Shown: positions 1 through 5,108, counted from the stretch's first letter. The stretch: DNA of 5,108 bases from Maritimibacter sp. (GCA_020441225.1 JAGRMP010000349.1:1-5108), one strand, 5' to 3'. Made by a program: numbers and translations. Notes: generated by a model not told the origin, from the sequence alone.

Positions 1-78
1 TACCAGCAGGTCATCAAGGGGCTGGTGCTGCTCGCGGCGGTGATCTTCGACGTCTACAACAAGAAGAAAGGCACCTGA
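1..78 (+). CDS. Sugar ABC transporter permease, C-terminal end only
   Basis: Frame 1 is open from the first base to a TGA at 76-78, giving 25 residues with no start in the window. A hydrophobic segment (GLVLLAAVIF) is followed by DVYNKKKGT. From family knowledge, a short motif of the form KGLVLL-A-FDVYNK at the extreme C-terminus is typical of CUT2-type monosaccharide permeases (the XylH, GguB and MglC group), where it is the last membrane helix and a basic cytoplasmic tail. Such a protein would form the membrane channel of a pentose or hexose importer, with a periplasmic binding protein and an ATPase presumably encoded upstream. Its position 135 bp ahead of araD on the same strand suggests arabinose as a substrate, but 25 residues cannot settle specificity. 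Confidence 0.72.
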   Translation, partial: YQQVIKGLVLLAAVIFDVYNKKKGT

Positions 79-110
79 GCCTGGAACGCCCGGCCGGGAC
101 GCGGACAGCC

Positions 111-126
111 CGGCCGATGTCGGCCG
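111..126 (+). repeat. Small inverted repeat (hairpin) after the permease gene
   Basis: CGGCCG (111-116), loop ATGT (117-120), CGGCCG (121-126) forms a 6-bp G/C-only stem. It shares its last two bases with the larger inverted repeat at 125-165, so the two hairpins either abut after fraying or compete. A further 10-bp palindrome, CCCGGCCGGG, lies at 89-98. No T-run follows. A role as an mRNA 3'-end or processing structure is inference. Confidence 0.4.
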
Positions 127-165
127 CACCGTGACGGTCCCCTCCCTCCCTTCCGTCACGGTGCG
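125..165 (+). terminator. Perfect 13-bp stem-loop between the permease and araD
   Basis: CGCACCGTGACGG (125-137) is the exact reverse complement of CCGTCACGGTGCG (153-165). The loop (138-152) is TCCCCTCCCTCCCTT, made only of C and T. Such a stem is far from chance in a 135-bp gap. No T-tract follows the 3' arm (next bases TCTCCCGCCC), so it is not a textbook intrinsic terminator. It could be a partial or Rho-assisted terminator, or an intercistronic structure protecting the transporter mRNA and lowering expression of araD-araA. Alternatively it could be the core of a 3'-UTR-derived small RNA with an anti-Shine-Dalgarno-like loop. The structure is seen; the function is inference. Confidence 0.45.
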
Positions 166-198
166 TCTCCCGCCCACCCAGATCCGGACCCGCCACCG

Positions 199-204
199 AA
201 AGGA
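199..204 (+). promoter_or_regulatory. Ribosome binding site of araD
   Basis: AAAGGA ends 9 bases before the ATG at 214. This supports the chosen araD start, which also matches the E. coli AraD N-terminus (MLEDL). Confidence 0.7.
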
Positions 205-213
205 CCCGCCGCC

Positions 214-906
214 ATGCTCGAAGACCTCCGCGAAACCGTCCTGGAAGCCAATCTCGAGCTGAATCGCCGGGGTGTGGTGCTCTACACCTGGGGCAATGTC
301 AGCGCGCTCGACCGCGACAGCGGACTGATGGTCATCAAACCCTCGGGCGTCGCCTACGAGGAGATGACCGCCGACGACATGGTGGTCGTCAATCTCGGAA
401 ACGAAACCGTGTGGGGCGACAAGAAACCCTCGTCCGACACAAGGACCCATACCGCGCTCTACCGCGCCTTTCCCCAGATCGGCGGGGTCGTTCACACCCA
501 TTCCACCCATGCGGTCGCCTGGGCGCAGGCGCGCCGCGCCATTCCCTGCCTCGGCACCACCCAGGCCGATTACTGCGCCGGAGAGGTGCCCTGCACCGCG
601 CCGCTGCCGCCCGACGAGGTCGCGGCGGATTACGAGACCGCCACGGGCGACGCGATCATCCGCCGGTTCCAGGGCCTGAACCCGGTCGAGGTGCCGATGG
701 TGCTGGTCGCGGGCCACGGCCCCTTCACCTGGGGCAAGGATGCCACCGAGGCGGTACACAACGCGGTGGTGCTGGAAGAGACCGCGCGGATGGCCACGCT
801 CACGGTACAGATCGCGGGTGCGAACCCGCAGCCGCTCGAAGACTACGTGCTCGACTACCACTACCAGCGCAAGCACGGCAAAAACGCCTGGTACGGCCAG
901 AAATAA
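214..906 (+). CDS. araD: L-ribulose-5-phosphate 4-epimerase
   Basis: This cytoplasmic zinc enzyme converts L-ribulose-5-phosphate to D-xylulose-5-phosphate, the last step of the phosphorylating L-arabinose route. The 230 residues match the 231-residue E. coli enzyme end to end as I recall it: TWGNVSA (25-31), IKPSG (41-45), MTADDMVVV (51-59), KKPSSDT (70-76), VHTH (93-96), GHGPF-WGK (167-175) and the C-terminal RKHG-x-x-A-W-YGQ. Zinc ligands H94, H96 and H168 are present, as are D75, D119 and Y227, the counterparts of E. coli D76, D120 and Y229. It belongs to the class II aldolase/adducin family. The related UlaF and SgbE epimerases share the fold, but araA next door favours AraD. araA follows after 55 bases, probably on the same mRNA. 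No separate promoter is visible, so it may be read from the transporter operon. Confidence 0.95.
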   Translation: MLEDLRETVLEANLELNRRGVVLYTWGNVSALDRDSGLMVIKPSGVAYEEMTADDMVVVNLGNETVWGDKKPSSDTRTHTALYRAFPQIGGVVHTHSTHAVAWAQARRAIPCLGTTQADYCAGEVPCTAPLPPDEVAADYETATGDAIIRRFQGLNPVEVPMVLVAGHGPFTWGKDATEAVHNAVVLEETARMATLTVQIAGANPQPLEDYVLDYHYQRKHGKNAWYGQK

Positions 907-919
907 CCCAGGGCGCGGA

Positions 920-934
920 CGGGGCGGGGCCCCG
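920..934 (+). repeat. Short GC-only hairpin in the araD-araA gap
   Basis: CGGGG (920-924), loop CGGGG (925-929), CCCCG (930-934) can form a 5-bp stem just ahead of the araA ribosome binding site. An overlapping 10-bp palindrome, GCCCCGGGGC, lies at 929-938. It may affect mRNA stability or araA translation. In GC-rich DNA a stem this short may also be incidental. Confidence 0.3.
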
Positions 935-941
935 GGGCGTC

Positions 942-957
942 GAGGAGTGAAAGGAAG
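942..957 (+). promoter_or_regulatory. Ribosome binding site region of araA
   Basis: The purine-rich stretch contains GAGGAG (942-947) and AAGGAAG (951-957). The second ends 4 bases before the ATG at 962 and is well placed. This decides for the 962 start against the upstream in-frame ATG at 740, which lies inside araD. Confidence 0.65.
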
Positions 958-961
958 AAAA

Positions 962-2467
962 ATGATTGGACTGAAACCCGCGAAGTTCTGGTTCGTCTGC
1001 GGCTCGCAGCATCTCTACGGGCCGGAAACCCTGGCCCAGGTCGCCGACGGCGCGAAACAGGTGGCCGACGGGCTCGGCAAGGACGGGCGGCTGGTCCTGC
1101 CGGTCGAGTTCGCGGGCGTGGTGACGACCTCGGCCGAGATCGTCGACGTCTGTACCCGCGCCTCCGCCGACCCCGAGGTCGCGGGCGTCATCGTCTGGAT
1201 GCACACGTTCTCGCCCGCCCAGATCTGGATCCGGGGCCTCAACATCCTGACCAAGCCGCTTCTGCACCTGCACACCCAGCTCGGCGCCGCGCTGCCCTGG
1301 GACACGATCGACATGGATTACATGAACCTGCACCAGGCGGCGCATGGCGACCGCGAGGGCGGTTTCATGCACACGCGGATGCGGGTCGCGCGCAAGGTCG
1401 TGGTCGGCCACTGGTCCGATGCGGAAGTGCAGGACCGGGTCGACGCCTGGATGCGCGCCGCGCGGGCCTGGCACGACTGGCAGGGCGCCCGCATCGCCCG
1501 CTTCGGCGACAACATGCGCAACGTCGCCGTGACCGAGGGCGACAAGGTGGCCGCGCATATGAAATTCGGTTTCACCACCGACGGTTACGGCATCATGGAC
1601 CTTGTCGACCGGATGGAACAGGTGACCGACGCCGAGGTGGCGGCGGTGGTCGAGGAATATCTCGATCTCTACGACGTGGTGCCCGAGCTTGCACCGGGCG
1701 GCGCCCGCCATGACCGGCTGGTCTACAACGCCCGCCAGGAAGCCGGGCTTGCGGCCTTCCTCTCCGAAGGGGGCTTCAAGGGCTTCACCGACACGTTCGA
1801 AGACCTGCACGGCATGTCGCAGCTCCCCGGCATCGCGCCGCAGAGGCTGATGGCGCAGGGCTATGGCTTTGCCGGCGAGGGCGACTGGAAGACCCCGGCG
1901 CTGGTGCGCGCGATGAAGGTCATGGGCCACGGCCTCACCGGTGCGACCTCGTTCATGGAGGATTACACCTATGACATGACCGGCGGCGGCCGCGTGCTCG
2001 GCGCGCATATGCTGGAGATCTGCCCGACGATCGCCGAGGGCAAGCCGCGGGTCGAGATCCATCCGCTCGGCATCGGCGGCAAGGAGGATCCGGTCCGGCT
2101 GGTGTTCGACGCCAAGAAAGGCCCCGCGCTCAATGCCTCGCTGATCGATCTCGGCAACCGCTTCCGGCTGATCGTCAACACGGTGACATCCGTCGACCAC
2201 CCCGAACTGCCGAAGCTGCCGGTGGCCCGCGCGGTCTGGGAATGCGAGCCCGATTTCAAGACCGCGCTGCATGCGTGGATCTTGGGCGGCGGGGCGCATC
2301 ACACCGGCTACAGCTACGACGTGACCACCGAAATGCTGGAAGATTTCGCCGAAATCGCCGGGATCGAACTGGCGGTGATCGACGCGAACACCCGTCTCGA
2401 CACGTTCAAGCAGGAGCTGCGCAACAACGAGGTCTACTGGCACATCGCGAAAGGCATCCGCGCCTGA
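962..2467 (+). CDS. araA: L-arabinose isomerase
   Basis: This cytoplasmic, manganese-dependent enzyme interconverts L-arabinose and L-ribulose, the first step of the pathway. The product is 501 residues, against 500 in E. coli, with matching blocks throughout: [16 protein letters not shown] (9-24), WMHTFSPA (79-86), HTQ-x-x-AALPWD (104-114), RFGDNMR (180-186), GDKVAA (193-198), TFEDLHG (278-284), [13 protein letters not shown] (299-311), [11 protein letters not shown] (327-337) and GGAHHT (443-448). The metal ligands known from E. coli (E306, E333, H350 and a C-terminal His) correspond to E306, E333, H349 and H446 or H447. The first 74 codons of the longer open frame (from 740) overlap araD in another frame and do not resemble the family, so 962 is the start. 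It follows araD by 55 bases and converges with araC. Codon use looks like that of araD. Confidence 0.96.
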   Translation: MIGLKPAKFWFVCGSQHLYGPETLAQVADGAKQVADGLGKDGRLVLPVEFAGVVTTSAEIVDVCTRASADPEVAGVIVWMHTFSPAQIWIRGLNILTKPLLHLHTQLGAALPWDTIDMDYMNLHQAAHGDREGGFMHTRMRVARKVVVGHWSDAEVQDRVDAWMRAARAWHDWQGARIARFGDNMRNVAVTEGDKVAAHMKFGFTTDGYGIMDLVDRMEQVTDAEVAAVVEEYLDLYDVVPELAPGGARHDRLVYNARQEAGLAAFLSEGGFKGFTDTFEDLHGMSQLPGIAPQRLMAQGYGFAGEGDWKTPALVRAMKVMGHGLTGATSFMEDYTYDMTGGGRVLGAHMLEICPTIAEGKPRVEIHPLGIGGKEDPVRLVFDAKKGPALNASLIDLGNRFRLIVNTVTSVDHPELPKLPVARAVWECEPDFKTALHAWILGGGAHHTGYSYDVTTEMLEDFAEIAGIELAVIDANTRLDTFKQELRNNEVYWHIAKGIRA

Positions 2468-2483
2468 CGTCTTCCGGACGGGC

Positions 2484-2499
2484 AGGGGCGCCGGCCCCT
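2484..2499. terminator. Candidate bidirectional hairpin between convergent araA and araC
   Basis: AGGGGC (2484-2489), loop GCCG (2490-2493), GCCCCT (2494-2499) forms a 6-bp stem within the 31-bp gap between the two stop codons. Its last base is part of the araC TAA. The stem reads equally on both strands, which suits a shared end for converging transcripts. Neither side has a convincing T-run (TTAC follows on the plus strand), so efficiency as an intrinsic terminator is doubtful. A smaller CGTC/GACG stem (2468-2480) sits right after the araA stop. Confidence 0.4.
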
Positions 2500-3494
2500 T
2501 ACCCGAGCTGTTCGACCGGGTCCGGGGCAGGCGCCGCCAGCGCCGCCCCGGCCTGCACGCTCTTGGTGCGAAACGCCCGCGGGCTCATGCCGACATGGCG
2601 GTGAAAAACCCGGCTGAAATACAGCGGGTCCTCGTAGCCGACCATGGCCGAAAGCGACTTGATCGGTTCGTCCGAGATCCTCAGCACCTGCATCGCGTAT
2701 TGCACCCGCTGACTGTCGCGCCACTGGATCGGGCCGGTGCCGGTGCAGGTGCGGAACAGATGCGACAGCCGCGACGGCGACAGGCAGACATGGTCGGCGA
2801 TATCGGCGACGGTGAGCGGCTTGTGCAGGTTTTCCGAGATCAGCCGGCAGGCGGCGAGAACGCGTTCGTCCATCTGCACCGGCGCCGTCTGGTTGGCCCG
2901 GTCGATCCGCGCGGCGAGCAATAGGATCTGTTCGAGCCGGTTGAAGGCGAGGTCGGCGGAAAGCGGATCGTCCAGCCCGGCCCATCTCTCGACCTGCACG
3001 AACAGGCGGAAGAACTCGCTGGTCCCGCCCTCGCCGCTGTCGGGCAGTACGAAGACCCCATCGATCTCGCGTTCCCAGGCGAGCCAGGGTTTCCAGAAGG
3101 CACGCGGCTGGAAATAGATCCACCGGTGCCACCATTTTTCCGCGCTCGGGTGGCGCCCGTAATAATGCCGCACATCGGGCGGGAACAGGATCAGATCGCC
3201 CGGCGTGACGGTGAATTCCCGTTCTCCGTCAAAGACCTGGCCCATCCCATCGACAGTGAGGTTGATGATCCACCCATCCATGCCCGCCGGCCTGTCGATG
3301 AAGAAATCGAGCAGCATGCCCTTCTCGATCGGCGTGATCCCGGCCATCAATCTGAGATCGAAATCGAACCCTGGAAACAGCGCGGCGACCTCGGTATCGA
3401 CCGTCGAAGGGCGGTCCGAGAGAAACGCGAGCTTGCGGATGATGCTACGGACCTGCGGGTCCATGCTCGGGTCGTATGCGGTACGATTGTCCAT
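2499..3494 (-). CDS. araC: AraC-type arabinose-responsive transcriptional regulator
   Basis: Probable arabinose-binding regulator of the ara genes. Residues about 40-205 match the AraC sugar-binding and dimerisation domain: AGITPIE (51-57), LDFFIDRP (62-69), FPP (104-106), YGRHP (112-116), W-x-H-x-W-x-Y-F (121-128). With a constant offset of 30 from E. coli AraC, the arabinose contacts T24, R38, Y82, H93 and W95 are all present (T54, R68, Y112, H123, W125); P8 becomes A38. Residues about 212-310 hold the two helix-turn-helix units of the AraC DNA-binding domain, with HVCLSPSRLSHLFR (235-248) and YFSRVF (292-297). At 331 residues it exceeds E. coli AraC (292) by about 30 N-terminal residues and an Ala/Pro-rich tail. 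The start is provisional: no good Shine-Dalgarno precedes it, an in-frame TAG lies 14 codons upstream, and Met11 has no better site. It converges with araA and diverges from araB. Confidence 0.93.
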   Translation of the reverse strand: MDNRTAYDPSMDPQVRSIIRKLAFLSDRPSTVDTEVAALFPGFDFDLRLMAGITPIEKGMLLDFFIDRPAGMDGWIINLTVDGMGQVFDGEREFTVTPGDLILFPPDVRHYYGRHPSAEKWWHRWIYFQPRAFWKPWLAWEREIDGVFVLPDSGEGGTSEFFRLFVQVERWAGLDDPLSADLAFNRLEQILLLAARIDRANQTAPVQMDERVLAACRLISENLHKPLTVADIADHVCLSPSRLSHLFRTCTGTGPIQWRDSQRVQYAMQVLRISDEPIKSLSAMVGYEDPLYFSRVFHRHVGMSPRAFRTKSVQAGAALAAPAPDPVEQLG

Positions 3495-3516
3495 GTCTCT
3501 AGCCGAATGCTGTATT
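3479..3516 (+). promoter_or_regulatory. Candidate AraC operator resembling araI1-araI2
   Basis: Two 17-base half-sites fit the E. coli araI pattern TAGC-N7-TCCATA. The first (3479-3495) has a poor left box but ends in TCCATG. The second (3500-3516) begins with TAGC and ends TGTATT. Their starts are 21 bp apart, and TCCAT-N5-TAGC (3490-3503) has the same spacing as the E. coli I1/I2 junction (TCCATAAGATTAGC). The second half-site slightly overlaps a possible -35 for araB. The araC start codon (minus strand, 3492-3494) lies inside the first half-site, so binding could also repress araC. The motifs are seen; AraC binding is inferred. Confidence 0.5.
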
Positions 3517-3548
3517 GCTGCCGAAGCGGCTCCCTCCTAGCCTAAGGC
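3500..3548 (+). repeat. Short direct repeats TAGCC(G/T)AA-GC
   Basis: TAGCCGAATGC (3500-3510) and TAGCCTAAGGC (3538-3548) agree at 9 of 11 positions. A weaker third copy, CTGCCGAA, starts at 3518, so GCC(G/T)AA recurs at 3502, 3520 and 3540, roughly two helical turns apart on one DNA face. They could be further regulator half-sites beside the araB promoter. The second full copy overlaps the proposed -10. Binding is inference. Confidence 0.35.
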
Positions 3549-3594
3549 GACTGGAATTCAAAAAAAAGGCCGCGGGTCGGGACGTCGGAGGAGA

Positions 3595-3604
3595 ATTGTC
3601 CATG
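3595..3604 (+). repeat. Second copy of ATTGTCCATG in the araB leader
   Basis: ATTGTCCATG occurs identically at 3486-3495 and 3595-3604, 109 bp apart and on either side of the proposed promoters. Seen as a 17-base half-site (3588-3604, GAGGAGAATTGTCCATG) it agrees with E. coli araI1 (TAGCATTTTTATCCATA) at 10 of 17 positions by my count. No TAGC partner follows 21 bp on. It may be a lone, araO2-like operator. Its ATG at 3602 is out of frame with araB. Confidence 0.35.
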
Positions 3605-3611
3605 CGCCCGT

Positions 3612-3625
3612 GCGGCGTGCGCCGC
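3612..3625 (+). repeat. Small hairpin in the araB leader
   Basis: GCGGC (3612-3616), loop GTGC, GCCGC (3621-3625) can form a 5-bp G/C stem between the GGAGGAG at 3587 and the araB ribosome binding site at 3645. It ends 19 bases before that site and would not occlude it. A translational or stability role is possible but unproven. Confidence 0.25.
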
Positions 3626-3644
3626 CTCGTGGCCCGGTCATTTC

Positions 3645-3652
3645 GAGGAGGA
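3645..3652 (+). promoter_or_regulatory. Ribosome binding site of araB
   Basis: GAGGAGGA is an almost ideal Shine-Dalgarno sequence; its AGGAGG core ends 5 bases before the ATG at 3657. It fixes the araB start, which also lines up with the E. coli AraB N-terminus. Confidence 0.8.
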
Positions 3653-3656
3653 CCCC

Positions 3657-5108
3657 ATGACCCGTCTTGGCGAGAACTGCGTGCTCGGGCTCGATTTCGG
3701 CTCCGACTCCGTGCGGGCCGTTGTGGTCCGGGTGGCCGATGGCGAGGAGCTGGCCGCCGGCGTGGCCGAGTATCCGCGCTGGATGGAGGGCAAGTACTGC
3801 GATCCCCTCCGCCAGCAATACCGCCAGCACCCGGCCGATTACATGGAAGCGATGACCGCCGCGGTGCGCGGTGCGCTCGCGGCCGCCGGCGAGACCCCGC
3901 CGCCGATCATCGGCATCGGCGTCGACACCACCGGTTCGTCGCCGATGCCCGTCGCCGCAGACGGCACCGCGCTGGCGCTCACCGACGGGTTCACCGAGGA
4001 ACCCGACGCGATGTGCATCCTGTGGAAGGACCACACCGCGGTACAGGAAGCCGAGGACATCAACGCGCTCGGCGAGGACAAGACCCTGCCCGATTACATC
4101 CGCTATGTCGGCGGCATCTATTCCTCGGAATGGTACTGGGCCAAGATCCTGCACATCGCCCGCACCAACCCGACCGCCTACCGCGCCGCGGCCAACTGGG
4201 TCGAGCTCTGCGACTGGATCCCGGCATTGCTGACCGGGGTCGACGACGCCGCCAAGATCGCGCGCGGCGTCTGCGCCGCGGGGCACAAGGCGCTGTGGCA
4301 TCCCGACTGGCAGGGGCTCCCGGACAGCGACTGGCTGACCCGGCTCGACCCGGTTCTGTCGAACATCGCCCAGCCGATGTTTTCCGAGACCCGTACCTCT
4401 GACATGGTGGCGGGCCGGCTCACGCCGGACTGGGCGGGGCGCTTCGGTATCGCCGCCGGTATCCCGGTGGCCGTGGGCGCCTTCGACGCCCATATGGGCG
4501 CGGTGGGGGCGGGGATCGAACCCTATTCGATGGTGCGGGTGATGGGCACCTCGACCTGCGACATCCTGGTCGCCCCGCCCGAAGAAGTCGGCGACACGCT
4601 GGTGCACGGTATCTGCGGCCAGGTGCCGGGCAGCGTAATGCCCGGGATGATCGGTTTCGAGGCCGGGCAATCTTCCTTCGGCGACGTCCTCGCCTGGTTC
4701 GAATCCGTGCTTTCCTGGGGCCGGCCCGACAAGGGGCAGAAAGGCTCCCTGCTGCCCGCGCTCGAGGCCGAGGCGGCCAAGCTCCCGCCCGGCGCCTACG
4801 GCGAACGCGCGCTCGACTGGCTCAACGGCCGGCGCACGCCGGATGCCGACCAGCGGGTGCGCGCGGTGATCGCGGGGCTGCATCTCGGCTCGACCGCGCC
4901 TGCGATCTACCGCGCGCTGGTCGAGGCGATGGCCTTCGGCGCGCTGGCGATCGTCGAACGGTTCGAAAGCGAAGGCATCCCGGTGAAAAAGGTCGTCGGC
5001 ATCGGCGGCATCGCGCGCAAGTCCAACCTGGTCAACCAGGTGCTGGCCGACGTGATGAACCGCGAGATCCATATCATCGCCAGCGACGAAGCCTGCGCCC
5101 GCGGCGCG
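3657..5108 (+). CDS. araB: Ribulokinase, C-terminus beyond the window
   Basis: This cytoplasmic FGGY-family kinase phosphorylates L-ribulose with ATP to L-ribulose-5-phosphate, the second step of the pathway. The frame is open for 484 codons to the last base and has no stop here. Against E. coli AraB (566 residues) it matches from GLDFGSDSVR (11-20), an ATPase-fold phosphate loop, through GVDTTGS (88-94), LWKDHTAV (122-129), GGIYSSEWYWAKILH (152-166), ELCDW, RTPDADQR and GIGGIARK (448-455), to a final ACARGA equivalent to CCALGA. The probable catalytic base is D277 in AFDAHMGAVGAG; GTSTCDI (297-303) and GFEAGQSSFGD (333-343) also match the ribulokinase subfamily. Roughly 70 C-terminal residues lie beyond the edge. 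It diverges from araC and has its own leader and strong ribosome binding site. Because the stop is outside the window, overlapping complete reading frames can mask it. Confidence 0.96.
   Translation, partial: MTRLGENCVLGLDFGSDSVRAVVVRVADGEELAAGVAEYPRWMEGKYCDPLRQQYRQHPADYMEAMTAAVRGALAAAGETPPPIIGIGVDTTGSSPMPVAADGTALALTDGFTEEPDAMCILWKDHTAVQEAEDINALGEDKTLPDYIRYVGGIYSSEWYWAKILHIARTNPTAYRAAANWVELCDWIPALLTGVDDAAKIARGVCAAGHKALWHPDWQGLPDSDWLTRLDPVLSNIAQPMFSETRTSDMVAGRLTPDWAGRFGIAAGIPVAVGAFDAHMGAVGAGIEPYSMVRVMGTSTCDILVAPPEEVGDTLVHGICGQVPGSVMPGMIGFEAGQSSFGDVLAWFESVLSWGRPDKGQKGSLLPALEAEAAKLPPGAYGERALDWLNGRRTPDADQRVRAVIAGLHLGSTAPAIYRALVEAMAFGALAIVERFESEGIPVKKVVGIGGIARKSNLVNQVLADVMNREIHIIASDEACARGA

Larger units (their letters stand above)
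3495..3656. promoter_or_regulatory. Divergent araC/araB control region
   Basis: This 162-bp gap should hold both promoters and is visibly richer in A and T in its left half than the genes around it. For araB a weak sigma70-like pair is TTGCTG (3515-3520) and TAGCCT (3538-3543), 17 bp apart; the -10 begins 38 bp after the TAGC of the proposed second AraC half-site, against 37 in E. coli as I count it. That predicts transcription from about 3550 and a leader of about 107 bases. For araC the only pair I can propose is very weak: TTTTTT (minus, 3567-3562) and TAGGCT (3544-3539), sharing the same TAGCCTA core. An A8 tract occupies 3560-3567. Weak boxes fit activator-dependent promoters but are not proof. 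Confidence 0.45.

Noticed and set aside
14..196. 60-codon minus-strand frame over the permease end and gap
   Set aside because: It has no homology I recognise, is Arg/Gly-rich, and runs across the inverted repeats. It is better explained as chance.
740..961. Upstream in-frame extension of araA to an ATG at 740
   Set aside because: It overlaps araD in another frame, encodes Arg/Thr/Ser-rich sequence unlike arabinose isomerases, and the 962 start has its own ribosome binding site and family-length product.
800..2443. 547-codon open frame on the minus strand opposite araD-araA
   Set aside because: It mirrors two well-identified genes. Its translation is rich in Arg, His, Asp and Gly with no recognisable domain, as expected for the antisense of GC-rich coding DNA.
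3462..3464. Met11 as the true araC start
   Set aside because: No Shine-Dalgarno precedes it and it would remove only 10 residues, so it does not explain the N-terminal extension. The 3494 start is kept as provisional.
3556..3567. T8 run on the minus strand as an intrinsic terminator
   Set aside because: The bases before it (minus strand, from about 3590) contain only the short CCGCGG palindrome without a loop and no stable stem. No minus-strand gene ends there.
3515..4402. 295-codon plus-strand frame overlapping the start of araB
   Set aside because: The Arg-rich translation resembles no family and overlaps the unmistakable AraB frame for about 250 codons. Only its internal ATG at 3602 with a good Shine-Dalgarno is worth noting, and that is reported as a finding.
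3558..5072. 504-codon open frame on the minus strand opposite araB
   Set aside because: It lies wholly antisense to a clear ribulokinase, has low-complexity His/Arg/Gly composition, and ends in the A-tract of the control region. It is a composition artefact.
1..5108. CRISPR array, tRNA, rRNA, insertion sequence or phage-like element
   Set aside because: No spaced repeat array, no cloverleaf-like or rRNA-like stretch, and no transposase or terminal inverted repeats were seen. Almost all bases belong to the ara genes and their short gaps.

Overview
The window reads as part of an L-arabinose utilisation locus from a GC-rich proteobacterium. High GC, G/C-ending codons and a sugar ABC transporter next to catabolic genes suggest an alphaproteobacterium, perhaps Rhodobacterales. 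That placement is inference. The encoded proteins resemble the Escherichia coli ara proteins along their whole length, as judged by eye from remembered sequences.

Layout: (1) 1-78, the last 25 codons of a sugar ABC transporter permease. (2) 79-213, a non-coding gap with two adjacent inverted repeats; the larger has a 13-bp perfect stem and an all-pyrimidine loop. (3) araD (214-906), then araA (962-2467), same strand. (4) A 31-bp convergent gap holding a short GC-rich hairpin. (5) araC (2499-3494, minus strand). (6) A 162-bp divergent control region (3495-3656). (7) araB (3657 to the window edge, plus strand), 484 codons with no stop inside the window.

Together the three enzymes make the phosphorylating arabinose route: AraA converts L-arabinose to L-ribulose, AraB phosphorylates it, and AraD epimerises L-ribulose-5-phosphate to D-xylulose-5-phosphate for the pentose phosphate pathway. 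The permease probably belongs to the arabinose (or related pentose) importer, and AraC is the arabinose-responsive regulator. araC and araB diverge as in E. coli, but araD and araA sit on the far side of araC, behind the transporter. The pathway is therefore split over at least two transcripts.

No new biochemical system is visible. The most interesting part is regulatory. A TCCAT-N5-TAGC arrangement at 3490-3503 reproduces the spacing of the E. coli araI1-araI2 site just upstream of a plausible araB promoter, but overlaps the araC start codon. A second copy of its ATTGTCCATG core lies in the araB leader. The permease-araD gap may form a hairpin with an anti-Shine-Dalgarno-like loop.
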